From NCBI GenBank assembly GCA_023386045.1, contig JAEWKK010000022.1, positions 1-64,000 of the forward strand: a DNA stretch of 64,000 nt, in the 5' to 3' direction. The notes beneath the pieces are model-generated. The model was not told the DNA's origin, ran no database searches, and was given only the letters and a program-made list of their open reading frames with translations. The position numbers and the translations under genes were made by a program. How positions within the stretch are numbered: the first letter of the stretch is position 1; the number at the start of each line of letters is the position of its first letter. This document shows, in pieces, positions 43,888 to 52,359 of the stretch. The stretch comes from Bacteroidota bacterium. Lineage in GTDB: Bacteria; Bacteroidota; Bacteroidia; Chitinophagales; Chitinophagaceae.

Positions 43888-43990
43888 AACTCGTGAACTC
43901 GTGAACTCGTGAACCTGTTAACTCGTGAACTTGTGAACTTGTGAACTCGTGAACTCGTGAACTTGTGAACTTTTTGAACTCGTGAACTAA
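43888..43990. repeat. Tandem 8-bp repeat array
   Basis: About thirteen units of AACTCGTG or AACTTGTG in tandem, with one variant AACCTGTT (unit 4) and one AACTTTTT (unit 11). The 43773-43994 minus-strand frame merely translates it. The same units occur at 192-207. The rest of 43753-44061 shows no gene. Confidence 0.9.
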
Positions 43991-44061
43991 GCATTTACAG
44001 GGCATAATAATTGCAAAACTCTGATACATAAACTATTCATCCACATCAAAAAATATGATTT

Positions 44062-44871
44062 ATGGCAAATGAGCAATATGGCAGCTGGCATGCAGACAAT
44101 GAATTCCAACCTCTCTCAGGCAGCGGGGTGGTAAATGTGGGCCAGGGAGAAAGGATCGCCAGTGCGGCGGTCGGTGCCTGGTTATTATCATCAGGTTTCA
44201 ACAGCCTTTTGAAATCGCCCTTAAGCGGATTTTTTAAAACTGTGTTGGGTGGCTACCTGCTGTACCGTGGTGCCTCCGGACATTGTGCCGTATATGAAGG
44301 AATGGGTAAGACAAAAGGTGTTTCGCACACTTCCAACATCAACATACGCACCAGCCTTATTGTAAACAAACCAAAGGATGAGGTTTATGCTTTCTGGCGC
44401 AAGCTGGAAAACCTGCCGCTTTTCATGAAGCACCTGGCTTCGGTAACAGAGATCGATTCAAAACATTCTCACTGGGAGGCCGTTGTTCCCGGAAACATTG
44501 GAAAAGTAAAATGGAACGCAGAGATCGTGAAAGAAGAACCAGGAACGCTCATTGGATGGCAATCCATTCCCAACTCCATGGTGAATAATGCTGGAAAGGT
44601 TACATTCCAGGAAGCATTGGGTGGAAAGGGAACAGAACTTGAAGTTGTAATCACTTATCATCCCCCGGCCGGAGAACTGGGCGCCGGACTTGCAAAAGTG
44701 CTGACACCAGTATTTGAAAAAATGATCCGCCAGGATATCATGAACTTCAAAGATTATATTGAAACCAAGTACAATGCTGCGGGAAGTAGCAATAGCAGCA
44801 ATCCAAATATCCTGCGCACAGAAAATGAAAGCGTGCAGGACGGAACAGGAAATCAGTACATGAATTCCTGA
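44062..44871 (+). CDS. DUF2892-SRPBCC (polyketide cyclase-like) fusion protein
   Basis: A 269-residue protein. Residues ~25-80 are a DUF2892-type membrane segment pair (ASAAVGAWLLSSGFNSLL; FKTVLGGYLLYRGASGHC). Residues ~95-245 form an SRPBCC/START-like ligand-binding domain (SLIVNKPKDEVYAFWRKLEN; LIGWQSIPNS; DIMNFKDYIETK). The tail is Ser/Asn-rich. The arrangement is a recognised membrane-anchored SRPBCC type; ligand unknown. A strong terminator follows. Confidence 0.88.
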   Translation: MANEQYGSWHADNEFQPLSGSGVVNVGQGERIASAAVGAWLLSSGFNSLLKSPLSGFFKTVLGGYLLYRGASGHCAVYEGMGKTKGVSHTSNINIRTSLIVNKPKDEVYAFWRKLENLPLFMKHLASVTEIDSKHSHWEAVVPGNIGKVKWNAEIVKEEPGTLIGWQSIPNSMVNNAGKVTFQEALGGKGTELEVVITYHPPAGELGAGLAKVLTPVFEKMIRQDIMNFKDYIETKYNAAGSSNSSNPNILRTENESVQDGTGNQYMNS

Positions 44872-44884
44872 CCCGGATGAATTT

Positions 44885-44917
44885 AAAAAAGGCGATGCAG
44901 TTTGCATCGCCTTTTTT
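44885..44917. terminator. Terminator after the SRPBCC gene
   Basis: AAAAAAGGCGATGCA and TGCATCGCCTTTTTT form a 15-bp perfect hairpin with a 3-nt loop, with T-tracts on both strands. Confidence 0.95.
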
Positions 44918-44983
44918 ATTGCCTGTTAAAAGCAAAAATTGATTTCAAATGAAAGCTTTGAAGTCTTATTTTTGCAGCCCTTT

Positions 44984-45057
44984 GGCGAGGTAGCTCAGTT
45001 GGTTAGAGCATCGGATTCATAACCCGAAGGTCGGCAGTTCAAATCTGCTCCTCGCTA
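44984..45057 (+). tRNA. tRNA-Met (CAT), elongator type
   Basis: A 74-nt cloverleaf: acceptor GGCGAGG/CCTCGCT, D arm GCTC/GAGC, anticodon loop TTCATAA (anticodon CAT at 45018-45020), T arm GGCAG/CTGCT. It lacks the initiator features (1:72 mismatch, GGG/CCC anticodon stem). A CAT anticodon could also be tRNA-Ile with lysidine, but the stems fit elongator Met better. CCA is not encoded. Confidence 0.85.
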
Positions 45058-45065
45058 CAAAATAC

Positions 45066-45090
45066 AGGTTGCCTCGGGCAGCCTTTTTTT
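45066..45090 (+). terminator. Terminator of tRNA-Met
   Basis: AGGTTGCC and GGCAGCCT pair with a 3-nt loop and are followed by T6 directly after the tRNA. Confidence 0.85.
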
Positions 45091-45181
45091 ATGCCTGACA
45101 GAAAGTTCTTTCACGGCTTAGTTTGTAAAAACTTTGATCTATGAAAACTCAACATTTTTTCAATTATAAAAATTCTGCATA

Positions 45182-45211
45182 CAATTCATCATCAGTTTTC
45201 ATCAATTCATC
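45182..45211 (+). promoter_or_regulatory. Direct repeat CAATTCATC x2, candidate LytTR site
   Basis: CAATTCATC occurs at 45182-45190 and 45203-45211, exactly 21 bp apart start to start. LytTR-family regulators recognise two ~9-bp direct repeats about two helical turns apart. The site lies ~68 bp upstream of the kinase-LytTR operon, so it fits autoregulation. An identical pair with the same 21-bp period occurs at 51311. Confidence 0.6.
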
Positions 45212-45277
45212 CTCAGGCCTGTCGGGGTTATAAGCTCCTTTTACACTCTTTTAACGAAAGGCCTTATTTTACAGGCA

Positions 45278-46339
45278 ATGATGTTGCCGGTTCAGATACC
45301 TAGATACCACACAAAGGACATGGCAGTGCTGCTCCTGAGCATGTTACCTATGGCGGTACTGATTAATTTTTTTCTTTTCAGAGAAGATTATTTCAGTCGC
45401 ACCGGAAATTTTTTACTGGCAACAGGAGTCACCTTTACCTACCTGGGTTTCGCATTTATCAGCTATGGACTGGTAGCTATTTCATTAAGGAACAGGTTTC
45501 CCAATGATCGCGATCTTTTTAAAAGACTGGCTATCACTTTAAGCATCTTCTTTCTTTTATCTGCTGCTTACATGTCCATTCTTTTAATGGCCTATGACTA
45601 TTTCAACTTCCTGGATTATCATTATTATGATAGCGATTTTATCAAGTCTTACACCGCCATTGTTATTGTTAATATCTTCCTGACTTTTCTGAATGAAGGT
45701 CTTTATCGCTTTGAAAGATTGAAGGCAACGGCAACGGAAACGGAGCAGCTGAAAAAAGAATACATGCACAGCCAGTTGCTTGGATTAAAGAGCCAGATGA
45801 ATCCGCATTTCTTGTTCAACGGACTCAATACGCTTTCCAGCCTGATTCATGAAGATGCAGAACAGGCAGAAGATTTTCTTGACCACATGAGCAAGGTTTA
45901 CCGTTATCTTTTGAGAAATAATGAAGAGCAGCTGGTTTCTGTTGGCACTGAATTAAGTTTTATCCGTTCCTATTATTACCTGCTCAAAGCGCGTCATGCA
46001 GAAGGGCTGCAATTGAATATAGAAATCCCTTCCGATACCTATAATGAATTGATTCCACCTCTTACCTTACAGATGATTCTGGAAAACAGTTTGAGCAATA
46101 ATGCTGTTGGAAGATCAAATCCACTTTATGTCAGTATCTGTGTTTGTAATGGATGGATAGAGATCAGGAACAATATCCAGCCAAAGTTCAATAACACAGA
46201 AGAAAACAAGGAAGTAATTGAAAACATCAAAAATAAATTCAGGCTGCTATGCCAGCAGGAAGTGACTGTTACAGAAAAAGGAAATGAAAGATTGATCAGG
46301 TTACCCCTGATACCGTATACCGAAACAATGACAGCATGA
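45278..46339 (+). CDS. LytS-type sensor histidine kinase, weakened ATP region
   Basis: A 353-residue membrane kinase: four hydrophobic segments in residues ~15-140, a short coiled coil, then the His_kinase domain with phospho-acceptor His177 in QMNPHFLFNG. The N-box reads LENSLSNN instead of the usual ENAVKHN (Lys and His replaced), and the later GLENI glycine element reads VIENI. It may bind ATP poorly or act as a partner of the second kinase, which starts in its stop codon (ATGA overlap). Confidence 0.88.
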   Translation: MMLPVQIPRYHTKDMAVLLLSMLPMAVLINFFLFREDYFSRTGNFLLATGVTFTYLGFAFISYGLVAISLRNRFPNDRDLFKRLAITLSIFFLLSAAYMSILLMAYDYFNFLDYHYYDSDFIKSYTAIVIVNIFLTFLNEGLYRFERLKATATETEQLKKEYMHSQLLGLKSQMNPHFLFNGLNTLSSLIHEDAEQAEDFLDHMSKVYRYLLRNNEEQLVSVGTELSFIRSYYYLLKARHAEGLQLNIEIPSDTYNELIPPLTLQMILENSLSNNAVGRSNPLYVSICVCNGWIEIRNNIQPKFNNTEENKEVIENIKNKFRLLCQQEVTVTEKGNERLIRLPLIPYTETMTA

Positions 46340-47406
46340 TGCAGTGGACAAAACCTACCAGATTTGAGTGGACATCATTTCTTGTGATGATGCCTGTTCT
46401 TGGTGTGATATTAAACCAGTTATTGTTTCCTCATAAAAACTTTTTTGATGCTGAAGTCTGGCTTTTTTCTTATCCCGTAATATTGATACAGGGCATGGGT
46501 TCCTGGTATCTGCACATCCTGGTGATGCACTGGCTCAGGATACGTTTTCCTTTGATTCACCAGACCAATACCAGGCTTGGCATCCTGGCCATGTGCCATA
46601 TAGGATTGATCTGGCTCACCTTCATTACTCTTTTTCTTACTTATGATGCTACACATTTTCTGGATTACAAGCTTGACCTCGAACAATTGAAATTTGCCCT
46701 CCTGTTGGGTATTGCTATTACACTTATGGCCACAACCATGTGGGAATCAGAATACACTTTCAAGCAATGGAAACAAAGTCTTGCAGAAAAGGAAAAAATG
46801 GAACAGCTTACCATTCAGCAGGAATTTGAAACCCTTAAAAGCCAGGTCAACCCCCATTTTCTTTTTAATTGCTTCAATACACTTTCTTCGCTCATATCTG
46901 AAGATCGAAAGCAGGCGGAAGTTTTTTTGAATGAGCTCAGTAAGGTTTACCGTTACCTCCTGCGAAATAATGAAGATGGTGTGAGCACCTTGCAGACAGA
47001 AATCCGATTTATTCAATCTTATTACAGATTGCTACGCACGCGCCATGGAGAAGCGGTTCAACTGAATATTGAAACTGACAAGAAATACGACAATTACCTG
47101 CTGCCCTCTTTAAGCCTTCAAATGCTTGTGGAGAATGCTGTTAAACACAACGTACTTTCAAAAAACAAACCACTGACCATTGATATCTTTACTACAGCTG
47201 GTAACAAACTGGTAGTAAGCAATAACCTCCAGGTAAGAACAGTAAAGGCACCGTCCAACAGGATAGGGCTTGAAAATATCAAAACCAAATACCAGCTGCT
47301 GAAACAACCAGGCTTCCAGGTACTGCAGGATAAAAAGAACTTCAGCGTTGTATTACCGCTGATCTGGAATAAGGTACCGGAATCAAAAATGGTCATTGCA
47401 GAATAA
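46336..47406 (+). CDS. LytS-type sensor histidine kinase
   Basis: A 356-residue paralogue of the preceding kinase: four membrane segments, linker helix, His174 in QVNPHFLFNC, and an intact ATP site (VENAVKHNVLSKNKP; RIGLENIKTKYQLL). It is thus probably the active partner. The start overlaps the first kinase's stop by 4 bp. It is followed after 25 bp by the LytTR regulator, forming a sensor-regulator operon. Confidence 0.92.
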   Translation: MMQWTKPTRFEWTSFLVMMPVLGVILNQLLFPHKNFFDAEVWLFSYPVILIQGMGSWYLHILVMHWLRIRFPLIHQTNTRLGILAMCHIGLIWLTFITLFLTYDATHFLDYKLDLEQLKFALLLGIAITLMATTMWESEYTFKQWKQSLAEKEKMEQLTIQQEFETLKSQVNPHFLFNCFNTLSSLISEDRKQAEVFLNELSKVYRYLLRNNEDGVSTLQTEIRFIQSYYRLLRTRHGEAVQLNIETDKKYDNYLLPSLSLQMLVENAVKHNVLSKNKPLTIDIFTTAGNKLVVSNNLQVRTVKAPSNRIGLENIKTKYQLLKQPGFQVLQDKKNFSVVLPLIWNKVPESKMVIAE

Positions 47407-47431
47407 CACTAATAACACTAAAACTAAAAAC

Positions 47432-48217
47432 ATGAAAATTCTGATTGTTGAAGATGAAGAACTGGCTGTCAAGAAACTCAAGAAAACTCTTACAAGTGTA
47501 GATGATTCGGCAGATGTTGTTGGTGAAACAGACAGCATACAAAACACAGTAAACTGGCTTCAAAGCAACCCTGCTCCTGACCTGATCCTGATGGATATTG
47601 AACTGGCAGATGGCCAAAGCTTTGAAATCTTCAATCACACTGAAGTTAAAAGCCCAGTGATCTTCATTACATCTTACGATGAATATGCCCTAAAAGCTTT
47701 CAAGGTTAATAGTGTTGATTACCTACTGAAACCCGTGCAAAAAGAAGACCTGCAGGCAGCGCTCGAAAAATACAGGCAGATGAAAAAAATGTATACGGCT
47801 GGTCCCGAGCAGGCTGCTGCACCCATTAATCTCGACGTCCTGGTGAAAGAGCTGCAACAAAAACTGCAAACCAAAGAATTCAGGAAACGCTTCCTGGTTA
47901 AGCATGGCCAGAAGCTAGTTTCAGTGGAGATCAATGACATCGCTTATTTTTTCAGCGATGGAAGACTCAACTTCTTCAAAACTTTTGATAATAAGAAATA
48001 CGTAGTTGATTATACCATGGATGAACTGAATGAAATGCTGGACCCTGAAAAATATTTCCGTATCAGCCGTTCTTTTTTCATTTCAGTAGATAGCGTGTCA
48101 CAGATCCATGATTATTTTGGTAACCGGCTTTTATTGCATCTCAAACCCGAAACAGACAAAGAAGCAATCGTAAGCCGTGAGAAAGTAACAGACTTCAAGA
48201 CCTGGCTTGGTAAATGA
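47432..48217 (+). CDS. LytTR-family response regulator
   Basis: A 261-residue regulator with a receiver domain (acidic VEDEE, phospho-acceptor Asp55 in LMDIELADG, Thr80, Lys100 in YLLKPV) and a C-terminal LytTR DNA-binding domain (~150-261: RFLVKHGQKLVSVEINDIAY; YFRISRSFFIS). LytTR proteins bind paired direct repeats. ATG at 47432 is chosen as the only start giving a standard receiver N-terminus. The gene stops 2 bp before the convergent propeller-sensor gene. Confidence 0.94.
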   Translation: MKILIVEDEELAVKKLKKTLTSVDDSADVVGETDSIQNTVNWLQSNPAPDLILMDIELADGQSFEIFNHTEVKSPVIFITSYDEYALKAFKVNSVDYLLKPVQKEDLQAALEKYRQMKKMYTAGPEQAAAPINLDVLVKELQQKLQTKEFRKRFLVKHGQKLVSVEINDIAYFFSDGRLNFFKTFDNKKYVVDYTMDELNEMLDPEKYFRISRSFFISVDSVSQIHDYFGNRLLLHLKPETDKEAIVSREKVTDFKTWLGK

Positions 48218-48219
48218 TC

Positions 48220-51200
48220 TTACTTGATATCAATGTAAAGAAGCGCTGAAAAACTGTTGGCATCTGCAAGGATATCTATAGATGCCGGCAGTGCGCTGAT
48301 CCTCTTCTGCATTGCTGCAGTGAACTTGTCTTCGAATTTCATGAGATGAGCGCCTTCGCATTCTGACAGAATTTCTATCATAAGCCTTGATCTGATCTTA
48401 TTGATGTTCACAAATACCTGACCGCAGTTAAACTGTCTTATAATATAATCAGTGGCTTCTTTGTAGTAGAAATAGAGTTCGTGCCTGATCTTCATGTCGA
48501 GTTCTAGTTCCTGCACTTTATTGTCAACAATCAGGTCGATCTCCACGCCATAGGCAGAGCGCATATTTTCAGTCAGTTCCCTGATGCGAAGGAGGGTTTG
48601 CTTCATGCTGTCGTTCTGAGGATCAATACTCCATAAAGTATCTTCCATGGCCTGCATCATGTAGCGGCTTTTTTCGCTGATCTGGTCAATGAAGTCCTTC
48701 GTTTGCACAATGTTTTTGTCTGCCTTTATTTTGGCGATCTCACTCAGTACGGTAATATTATTCAGTGTAGTGCTTACTTCTTCTGCAAGATTTCTGCGGA
48801 TCTGTCTTCGCATTTGTTGCAATGACCTGATCCTGTCCATTCTTTCTTTATCGAGCAGGTACAAAACAGTAATGATCAACAATCCTATCAGGCTGTAGAA
48901 CCACCAGGTTTTCCAGAAGGGTGGTCTTACTGTAATGGGAAGGACCACTTCAGCTTCATTGATCATGCCATCCGCATTGCCGCTCTTTACTCGGAATGTA
49001 TATTCACCGGGCTCCAGGTGGTTGTACACCACTTCAATTGGCTCGTCTGTTCTTGTCCAGTCCTTATCCACACCTTCCAGCATGTAATAATAGATCTTCC
49101 TTTGCTGCAGGTAACTCAGTGCACTGAAATTAATACCAATAGAAGTGTTGTTATATTTCAACACCGCACGCTTGTCACGAAGTATTGAATCCAGTGATAA
49201 GGATTTATCAGACAATCTGAACCCGGTGAGATGAGGACGAGGGGGCAAATTTAACTGTCCGAATTTCTTTGGATCAAAGGCCATGAAATTATGGTCTGTA
49301 AGAAAAACAAGCCGGCCATCTCTTAATTCCTTGGCGCCTCCCATATCAAATTCATCATCGATGATGCCATCCCTTCTGTCGTAGTAGGTGATCAGTTTTT
49401 TATCAAGATTGATACGGCAAATGCCATTGGTCATACCAACCCAAACAATACCGCTTTCATCTTTTTCAACCGATTCGGCAGTATGCGAAGGCAAGCCATC
49501 ATCTACAGTTATAAAGCTTACCTTATTGGTTTTTGTATTGATGATATTGATACAGCCGGCAGTCACAATCAGGGTGCTGTCGTTATAATAGGTCATATCA
49601 CCCGGACTATTCATATAAAGCCTTTCGCCTGGCTTTCCTTCAGAAGTGAATTCCTTAACAACAGCATAGGTTTTAGCATCCAGCTTGAGCAGTCCCTGTC
49701 CCAGTGTTGCCACCCAGATGAAGCCCTGGTAATCGTAATGAATTTTATGAACAAGGCTGGTTGTTAATACCAGCTCATACCCTTTCTCAGGATTGCCTCC
49801 ACTTTTTTTATAATCCCATTTAATCACCTTTCCACTATGTGTACCAAACCATAAATTACCAGAGGTATCTTCATCCACCTGGCGGATGGTAGAGCCCTCA
49901 AATATTTCCGGGTAAACTCTTTTAAATCGATTGGTTTTGGGATCAAGTATGACGATGCTACCTCCCTGCATGGTGATCCACAACTGGCCATTCTTTGGAT
50001 GAAGGGCCATATCCCAAACCGAATTGTCTCCATAAGGAAATGGTCCGGGTAATGGAAGCGGATTAAAATCCTTATCATAACAGGTAAGTCCTCCTCTGCC
50101 CCAGCAGCCAACGAAGATCCTGCCATCATTCACTTCCTGGATAGCCTGCACCGGAGCTTCAAATGGTGACGAGCCATCGGCCTTCACTACGTAATAAGTA
50201 TTAAAAATCTGCGCATCAGGATTAAAATAAAACAGGCCGTTGTCAGTAGCCAGCCAGATATTACTCTCCCTGTCCTCATACATTTCATTCATGTAATCGA
50301 ACTTGATGCTATGTTCATTCCTGTATTCATTAAGTACATGAATGAAGGGAGATTTGGTTTTATTGGACCATTCGGCAAGAAAGGGCATGCCATAGACCCA
50401 CAAGCGGCCATTTCGCTGTTTCAGGAAATAACCTACTTCATGATAGCCTGGATACCCGGCACTGAATTTTTCGGCTTTGCCTGTTTTCCTGTTAAAGCGA
50501 TGAATATCGGGACTGCTTGCTTTGTCAGGCCAATGAACAAAAATGAGATTGTGAGCAGAGTCTGTAATAAGATTGGCCGGCCGTAATTGCTGTTCGTAAG
50601 CTTTGATCACAGGGTCCCTGTCAATATTGTGGCCCCGGTAATTAAGATGTTTTGTCAATGGATCAAATTGCGCCAGCCCGGAATCACAGGCGATCCAGTA
50701 TTTTTTTATCCAGCTATCCCACAAAAGCCATCCAGCTTTCCATCCTGGTGGACGTGACACGAGTTCGGGAGTTTGCAGGAATTTATTTTGAGCGGCATCA
50801 TACTTTAGCCAAACCCCATCGTGCTTTAATAAAACCAGTTCACCCGTTGGCAATTCCTGGAAGCCCTGTACCAGGTATATGATGCCTTTTTGATTATCTA
50901 CAGGTACTTCGCGGAAGGTTAGTTTTTTGGTATCGAAGATGCCAAACTTCTGGTTGTCGCCCATGAGCCAGAGATGGCCTTTCTTATCAACATAAAGCAG
51001 TGTGATATGATTGCTTGGAATGGTTGTGGGATCGTTGGACCTGGATTTAAAAGTGATAAAACTATTGCCATCATAACGCTGCAGGCCGTTGGTGGTAGCA
51101 ATCCAGATATAACCATCCCTGTCCTGCACCACACGTTGAACGGAATTGGCAGAAAGGCCGTTCATCACAGAAAATCTCTTGAAAGAATACTGCTTGGAAT

Positions 51201-51279
51201 GCTGTGCATCCAACGTATTACAAAGAATCAAAAAAAGAATTAGCAGAAAGGATTTCGACAAAACAGATGGATTGTCCAC
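48220..51279 (-). CDS. Two-component-type beta-propeller sensor with dead kinase domain
   Basis: A 1019-residue protein: signal peptide, ~14 propeller blades (two 7-blade Reg_prop regions, e.g. DRDGYIWIATTNGLQRYDG and ESNIWLATDNGLFYF), a Y_Y_Y Ig-like domain near residues 690-780, one membrane helix (TWWFYSLIGLLIITVLYLLD), then a HisKA_3-like helix and ATPase-like end. The expected phospho-His is absent: RRNLAEEVSTTLNNIT replaces the usual DLHDDIGSTL, and no intact N or G boxes follow. The start is GTG at 51279 (a TTG six codons later is also possible). It is probably a signalling scaffold or a phosphatase-like partner. Confidence 0.85.
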   Translation of the reverse strand: MDNPSVLSKSFLLILFLILCNTLDAQHSKQYSFKRFSVMNGLSANSVQRVVQDRDGYIWIATTNGLQRYDGNSFITFKSRSNDPTTIPSNHITLLYVDKKGHLWLMGDNQKFGIFDTKKLTFREVPVDNQKGIIYLVQGFQELPTGELVLLKHDGVWLKYDAAQNKFLQTPELVSRPPGWKAGWLLWDSWIKKYWIACDSGLAQFDPLTKHLNYRGHNIDRDPVIKAYEQQLRPANLITDSAHNLIFVHWPDKASSPDIHRFNRKTGKAEKFSAGYPGYHEVGYFLKQRNGRLWVYGMPFLAEWSNKTKSPFIHVLNEYRNEHSIKFDYMNEMYEDRESNIWLATDNGLFYFNPDAQIFNTYYVVKADGSSPFEAPVQAIQEVNDGRIFVGCWGRGGLTCYDKDFNPLPLPGPFPYGDNSVWDMALHPKNGQLWITMQGGSIVILDPKTNRFKRVYPEIFEGSTIRQVDEDTSGNLWFGTHSGKVIKWDYKKSGGNPEKGYELVLTTSLVHKIHYDYQGFIWVATLGQGLLKLDAKTYAVVKEFTSEGKPGERLYMNSPGDMTYYNDSTLIVTAGCINIINTKTNKVSFITVDDGLPSHTAESVEKDESGIVWVGMTNGICRINLDKKLITYYDRRDGIIDDEFDMGGAKELRDGRLVFLTDHNFMAFDPKKFGQLNLPPRPHLTGFRLSDKSLSLDSILRDKRAVLKYNNTSIGINFSALSYLQQRKIYYYMLEGVDKDWTRTDEPIEVVYNHLEPGEYTFRVKSGNADGMINEAEVVLPITVRPPFWKTWWFYSLIGLLIITVLYLLDKERMDRIRSLQQMRRQIRRNLAEEVSTTLNNITVLSEIAKIKADKNIVQTKDFIDQISEKSRYMMQAMEDTLWSIDPQNDSMKQTLLRIRELTENMRSAYGVEIDLIVDNKVQELELDMKIRHELYFYYKEATDYIIRQFNCGQVFVNINKIRSRLMIEILSECEGAHLMKFEDKFTAAMQKRISALPASIDILADANSFSALLYIDIK

Positions 51280-51286
51280 AAATTTA
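51279..51286 (-). promoter_or_regulatory. Promoter-like -7 element at the sensor gene start
   Basis: On the minus strand TAAATTTG (51286-51279) exactly matches TAnnTTTG and overlaps the GTG start of the propeller sensor. If used, translation would have to begin at the TTG six codons in, or the mRNA would be almost leaderless. Confidence 0.3.
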
Positions 51287-51310
51287 ATTACTGCACCGGG
51301 TAATTGCTAA

Positions 51311-51340
51311 CAATTCATACCTGCTTAATGGCAATTCATG
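51311..51340. promoter_or_regulatory. Direct repeat CAATTCAT x2, candidate LytTR site
   Basis: CAATTCAT at 51311-51318 and 51332-51339, 21 bp apart, in the divergent region between the propeller sensor (start 51279) and the DUF5602 operon (start 51524). It is identical in word and spacing to the pair at 45182. The remainder of 51280-51523 shows no gene. Confidence 0.6.
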
Positions 51341-51523
51341 TTGCTTACTACTCAATTGAACCCTGGATAAAGTAAAGAAGCGCTGAAACCCGCGTCCCAG
51401 TTCATGTTCCATATTTTTCATTTCATGCAGCAGTCCCTTTACGAGAGCTTTTAAGCCATGCAATTTTACATCCGATTCGAAACACTAATTGAATTTTAAA
51501 AAACCTTAATCAACCAAAAAAAA

Positions 51524-52288
51524 ATGAAGAAGTTATTCATTCTGCTTTCCTTCTCTACAGTATTGTTCTCTTGTGATAAAGATGATTCCAAACAGGGAAC
51601 ATTTACCAGCGAAAAAGCCACCCTGCATGGTGGAAAAGTTTGGAGTGCTGCCGAAATTGATAAAGATGGCAAGCCTGTTCAATTATCCATTGTTGTAGAT
51701 GATGCGGCGATGAATTCAGTTCCTGTAGGCCAGCCTTCAGACCATACCGGTCATGAAAACAATTTGATCATTCCTGTTGCTTCCCAGGGGCAACAAGCCA
51801 CACCATTTAAATTTATCATGGTGAACTGGAACTCCAGTGGTCACGAGCCGGATAACATCTATACACTTCCTCACTTCGATTTTCATTTTTATATGACGAA
51901 TTCAAATGAAGTGATGAATTATATCGATACCAACAAAATGGATCACAATCTGCCAACAGCAGAATATCTTCCTGCCAATTACATCGCTCCCGGACCAGGT
52001 CTTCCTACCATGGGCAAGCACTGGATCGACTTTACCTCACCTGAACTTTCAGGCCAGGCACCATTCACACAAACATTTATCTACGGATCATACGATGGCA
52101 AAATCGTTTTTTACGAACCCATGATCACACTGGAGTTCCTGAAAAATAACAGCAATTATGAAAGGCAGATCCCTCAGCCAGCGAAATATAAAACTGCAGG
52201 ATATTATCCAACAAAAATGAAACTGGTGAAAAAGAATGGCGCTACCTACATCACGCTTGATGGATTTATCTACAGGCAGGCTTCATAA
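51524..52288 (+). CDS. DUF5602-like (TTHB210-type) lipoprotein
   Basis: A 254-residue lipoprotein (signal LSFSTVLFSC, Cys17). The C-terminal ~170 residues contain the His-rich core LPHFDFHFYMTN, the MGKHWIDF element and the YYPTKMKL end, which I associate with the DUF5602/TTHB210 family. Several His residues (including GHENN and HTGHE) could form a metal site. It heads an operon with a hemerythrin-like protein and a cytochrome c, suggesting an envelope redox or oxygen-related role; that role is inferred. Confidence 0.78.
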   Translation: MKKLFILLSFSTVLFSCDKDDSKQGTFTSEKATLHGGKVWSAAEIDKDGKPVQLSIVVDDAAMNSVPVGQPSDHTGHENNLIIPVASQGQQATPFKFIMVNWNSSGHEPDNIYTLPHFDFHFYMTNSNEVMNYIDTNKMDHNLPTAEYLPANYIAPGPGLPTMGKHWIDFTSPELSGQAPFTQTFIYGSYDGKIVFYEPMITLEFLKNNSNYERQIPQPAKYKTAGYYPTKMKLVKKNGATYITLDGFIYRQAS

Positions 52289-52359
52289 ACCTAAACCAAA
52301 ACCAAAATAAGGGGAAGACTAAACACCTTCCCTTTCATTTCATTTTTAAAATCAAAGCC

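Noticed and set aside
43888..43990. CRISPR array
   Set aside because: Units are 8 bp with no spacers and no cas genes are present in the window.
43773..43994. 73-residue minus-strand ORF with repeated SSRVHKFT
   Set aside because: It is the translation of the 8-bp tandem repeat.
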